DNA of 20,130 bases, taken from NCBI GenBank assembly GCA_964594175.1, contig CAZQLM010000013.1, forward strand, positions 1 through 20,130, in the 5' to 3' direction. This document shows, piece after piece, positions 18,281-20,130 of this stretch. A program made the translations under genes and the position numbers. This stretch comes from SZUA-1535 sp964594175. Its GTDB lineage: Archaea > Aenigmatarchaeota > Aenigmatarchaeia > Aenigmatarchaeales > SZUA-1535. The notes below the pieces were generated by a model. It had not been told where the DNA came from. It made no database searches and worked only from the letters and a program-made list of their open reading frames with translations. The stretch's first letter is position 1. Every line of letters starts with the position of its first letter.

Positions 18281-18763
18281 TTACCCTTGAGAAAACTTCT
18301 CGTTCCATTTTCCCTCATCGATTTCTCTCTGTACATCTTTTGGATGCTTTCCCTCTACAGTTACGCCCATACTTACCAAACTTCCCAAAATTTGCTTTAC
18401 AGCTTTTTTCATGTCTTTAGTTCCAAGAGAATCTAGCTTGAGCTTAGCGATTTTAATTACCTGCTCAAACTTCAAATCTCCAGCAACTTCTTTTCCGGGT
18501 TCTTTGGCAAGCTTTTGCACACCGAGTTCTTTTTTCACCAAAGAAGAAACAGGCGGAGTGCCAACTTTTATTTCAAAACTTTTGTCTTCATTAACAATTA
18601 TTTCAACAGGAACCTGCATACCAGCAAATTCTTTTGTTTTTTCATTTATCTCAGCAATAACCTTACCTATGTCCAGCTTTAGCTGGCTTAGCTGCGGCCC
18701 AAGAGGAGGTTTTGGACTCGCCTTTCCTCCTTCCACAAGCGCTTTTACAACCTGCTTTCCCAC
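18281..18763 (-). CDS. rpl11: ribosomal protein uL11
   Basis: Large-subunit protein L11 of the GTPase-associated centre, which with the stalk binds elongation factors. 160 residues: the N-terminal domain with GGKASPKPPLGPQLSQLKLD and INEKTKEFAGMQVPVEIIV, and the C-terminal rRNA-binding domain with GDLKFEQVIKIAKLK, LGSLVSMGVTVEGKHPKD. The start is a GTG at 18763: GAGGTG (18770-18775) lies six bases upstream, overlapping the Spt5 stop, and the resulting N-terminus (GKQVVKALVEGGKA) matches the family. A TTG at 18802 would add residues foreign to L11. It is the last gene of the TBP-SecE-Spt5-L11 unit; L1, L10 and L12, which often follow in archaea, are absent and the next DNA is the orphan stretch. 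Confidence 0.95.
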   Translation of the reverse strand: MGKQVVKALVEGGKASPKPPLGPQLSQLKLDIGKVIAEINEKTKEFAGMQVPVEIIVNEDKSFEIKVGTPPVSSLVKKELGVQKLAKEPGKEVAGDLKFEQVIKIAKLKLDSLGTKDMKKAVKQILGSLVSMGVTVEGKHPKDVQREIDEGKWNEKFSQG

Positions 18764-18769
18764 ATTCAG

Positions 18770-18775
18770 CACCTC
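18770..18775 (-). promoter_or_regulatory. ribosome binding site deciding the uL11 start
   Basis: GAGGTG on the minus strand overlaps the Spt5 stop codon and lies six bases before the GTG at 18763. It implies translational coupling of uL11 to Spt5. Confidence 0.65.
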
Positions 18776-19226
18776 ACTCGCTTTTTTCCTCGAATTTCTC
18801 AACGAGTCTTACGTTATCTATGCTTATCGTTGTTGGAATAGGTATAGCAACATCTAAAAATTCTATGGTAACTTCTTCTTTGGCTTCATCAACGCGCACA
18901 ACTTTTCCGCGCTCCCCCTTGAAAGGACCTCCCGTAATTTCTACTATATCTCCGCGAGAAATTTTGATCTCGGCAGGCTTTGCCTCTAAGAAGTGTTTTA
19001 TCTCTTCTATTTTCACAGGGCGACGAATTATACCCTTGATATGCGGAATTCCTCTTAGTAGCGCATCAATAGCAACATCTTCTCCTATTTCAATAAAAAT
19101 ATATCCACGAAGCTCCGAAGGGTAAAAGATTGCCCTAACATCAACTCCAAGTTTCTGTACGCGATTAGCTAAAGCATTGGCCACTGCCATTTCCCTTCCG
19201 GCAGTTGTTTTTATTGTATATATCAT
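18774..19226 (-). CDS. spt5: transcription elongation factor Spt5 (NusG homologue)
   Basis: A 150-residue protein with an NGN domain (about 1-85: MIYTIKTTAGREMAVANAL, ELRGYIFIEI, IPHIKGIIRRP) and a KOW domain (about 90-145: ISRGDIVEITGGPFKGERGK). It binds the polymerase clamp with Spt4 (not in the window), closes the cleft, and raises processivity; it also helps couple transcription to translation. The start ATG at 19226 lies four bases after the SecE stop, with AGGAGG upstream. Typical archaeal length. Cotranscribed with secE and rpl11. Confidence 0.95.
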   Translation of the reverse strand: MIYTIKTTAGREMAVANALANRVQKLGVDVRAIFYPSELRGYIFIEIGEDVAIDALLRGIPHIKGIIRRPVKIEEIKHFLEAKPAEIKISRGDIVEITGGPFKGERGKVVRVDEAKEEVTIEFLDVAIPIPTTISIDNVRLVEKFEEKSE

Positions 19227-19229
19227 TTC

Positions 19230-19406
19230 CTAACCTCCTCTAATCAAAATGAAAAGGAGATGAATGAAAAAACCGAGAAAGCCCAGTAAAGCAACACCAA
19301 GTGCTACTACTTTTGAAGTAACGATAAATTCCTGTTTATCTGGTTTTACAGCAACCCTTATCACTCTTCGATACTCTTCGAGTTTTTCTTTTGTTTTCAG
19401 TTTCAT
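19230..19406 (-). CDS. secE: preprotein translocase subunit SecE (Sec61 gamma)
   Basis: A 58-residue, single-span SecE, the clamp subunit of the SecYE channel. An amphipathic N-terminal helix (KLEEYRRVIRVAVKPDKQEF) is followed by the tilted membrane helix (VVALGVALLGFLGFFIHLLF). The ATG at 19406 has a GAGG ribosome binding site and gives the usual short form; a TTG at 19427 would extend back into the TBP gene. Its place directly upstream of spt5 is the standard archaeal and bacterial arrangement. Confidence 0.92.
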   Translation of the reverse strand: MKLKTKEKLEEYRRVIRVAVKPDKQEFIVTSKVVALGVALLGFLGFFIHLLFILIRGG

Positions 19407-19416
19407 TTCTCTTCCC

Positions 19417-19956
19417 TCATGTTCCAAGCTCCTTTAATCTTTTGTCAAGTTTCTCCACAGCTCTTTTTATATCAGCTATTGTTTTGGCTCCTGTACAGAC
19501 TATTTTTCCTGAACTGAAAAGTAAAAACGCTACTCTTGGTTCCTCTATCCTGTACACCAACCCAGGAAATTGTTCTGGCTCGTATTCCGCATTCTCAAGC
19601 TCAAAAGCTATTTTATCGAGGTTAAGATCTCTTCCGAGTTTTGCTGAAGCTACTATATTTTGAATATCTACCTCATAATTCTTTGGTACCTTTATACCTA
19701 TCCTTCTAAGAAGCTTAACTATATTTTCTACAGCTTCTCTTGTTTCCTTCGGCGACTTTGCTCCTGTGCACACAAGCTTTCCGGAGCTGAAAATCAAACA
19801 AGCTGTCTTCGGTTCCTTAAGTCTTAGCACAACTCCGGGAAACTGCTCTGGCTCATATTCTACTCCTTCCAGCTTTCTGACAACCGTATCAAGAGGTATA
19901 TCCACCTTTAGAGTTGCAGACGCTACCACATTTTCCACTTTTATTCCGAAGCTCAT
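19417..19956 (-). CDS. tbp: TATA-binding protein (TBP)
   Basis: A 179-residue TBP made of two imperfect direct repeats (about 5-90 and 95-178), each with the signature YEPEQFPG followed by a LIFSSGKLVCTGAK-type strand (second copy LLFSSGKIVCTGAK). It binds TATA boxes such as those listed here and recruits TFB and RNA polymerase. No acidic C-terminal tail of the kind seen in some archaea is present. The ATG at 19956 has GGAG upstream, and a TATA box at 19981 is close enough that the message may instead be nearly leaderless. It heads a unit with secE, spt5 and rpl11 (10 bp to secE). Confidence 0.97.
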   Translation of the reverse strand: MSFGIKVENVVASATLKVDIPLDTVVRKLEGVEYEPEQFPGVVLRLKEPKTACLIFSSGKLVCTGAKSPKETREAVENIVKLLRRIGIKVPKNYEVDIQNIVASAKLGRDLNLDKIAFELENAEYEPEQFPGLVYRIEEPRVAFLLFSSGKIVCTGAKTIADIKRAVEKLDKRLKELGT

Positions 19957-19980
19957 ACAAATCTCCTTATTTGAAAAGGT

Positions 19981-19988
19981 ATTTAAAT
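19981..19988 (-). promoter_or_regulatory. TATA box of the tbp-secE-spt5-rpl11 unit
   Basis: ATTTAAAT in the 38-bp gap upstream of tbp, centred 28 bp before its ATG. It shows that the unit can be transcribed separately from the upstream ATP-grasp gene. TBP would bind its own promoter here. Confidence 0.55.
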
Positions 19989-19994
19989 GTAACT

Positions 19995-20130
19995 TTATTT
20001 GGAGCAGAGATCCAGCATGTAGCAAGCAATTTCCTTTGCAACGTTCACGCCCGTTGCGGCTTCTATACCTTTCAATCCGGGATACACATTTACCTCTACG
20101 ACACACGGTCTCTTTTTTCCTGGAAGTATA
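19995..20130 (-). CDS. RimK-type ATP-grasp ligase, C-terminal 44 residues only
   Basis: The minus strand carries an open frame entering from beyond the window and ending at TAA (19995-19997). It reads RPCVVEVNVYPGLKGIEAAT, then GVNVAKEIACYMLDLCSK. The VEVNxxPGLKGIExATGVNVA pattern is the metal-binding and C-terminal end of RimK-family alpha-L-glutamate ligases (ATP-grasp), which include cofactor-modifying enzymes such as coenzyme F420 and tetrahydromethanopterin glutamate ligases and LysX. Which member it is cannot be told from this fragment. It lies just upstream of tbp on the same strand. Confidence 0.8.
   Translation of the reverse strand, partial: ILPGKKRPCVVEVNVYPGLKGIEAATGVNVAKEIACYMLDLCSK

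Noticed and set aside
18411..18857. Open frames on the plus strand opposite uL11 and Spt5
   Set aside because: They are antisense to highly conserved core genes and have no support of their own.
1..20130. CRISPR array, insertion sequence, integrase or prophage genes
   Set aside because: No regularly spaced repeats, transposase or integrase motifs, or phage structural genes were seen on either strand.

Overview
The window is a piece of an archaeal chromosome, AT-rich in its coding and intergenic DNA. The archaeal assignment rests on a TATA-binding protein, Spt5/SecE/uL11 genes, geranylgeranylglyceryl phosphate synthase (ether-lipid synthesis), an archaeal XPF-type nuclease, GatC, a KsgA/Dim1 methylase, TATA boxes about 27 bp upstream of many start codons (leaderless mRNAs), and tRNA genes with introns and encoded CCA ends. 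GC-rich tRNA stems in an AT-rich genome hint at a thermophile. Non-canonical tRNA introns are known from Thermoproteales and some small-genome (DPANN-type) lineages. I cannot fix the phylum from this window.

Layout. 1-31: 5' end of a tRNA leaving the window. 114-832: a family-2 glycosyltransferase broken by a frameshift. 837-2684: a HerA-like ATPase convergent with a small RecA/KaiC-like ATPase. 2732-3397: XPF-type nuclease. 3436-3595: tRNA-Leu. 3686-4552: GGGP synthase. 4554-7940: GatC, an unknown membrane protein, and an SMC protein with unusually short coiled-coil arms. 7971-8423: a small secreted or pilin-like protein. 8501-8620: tRNA-Ile. 8647-12208: an ABC export module (ATPase, secreted/anchored protein, FtsX/MacB-type permease) diverging from a PadR-type regulator, with a symmetric promoter/operator between them. 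12212-13517: KsgA and a zinc/KH RNA-binding protein.

13570-18241 is a low-recognition, accessory-looking stretch. It holds two small cysteine-rich proteins, a 266-residue orphan beside a 16-bp repeat pair, tRNA-Met with two introns, an AF2212-type antitoxin next to the remains of its PIN toxin, a 323-residue protein with an HEFFH zincin-like motif, and a 164-residue unknown. 18281-20130 returns to the core: TBP, SecE, Spt5 and uL11 in one transcription unit, preceded by the 3' end of a RimK-type ATP-grasp gene.

Strongest observations: (1) all three complete tRNA genes are interrupted at the same T-loop position (about 59/60), and two of them carry a second insertion; (2) the SMC has both coiled-coil strands shortened to roughly half the usual length, with heads and hinge intact; (3) two divergent gene pairs are each centred on one palindromic TATA element equidistant from two leaderless start codons, one of them overlapped by a 7-3-7 inverted repeat that is a good candidate PadR operator; (4) the HEFFH-containing orphan is a candidate new zincin. 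No CRISPR array, IS element or prophage was seen.
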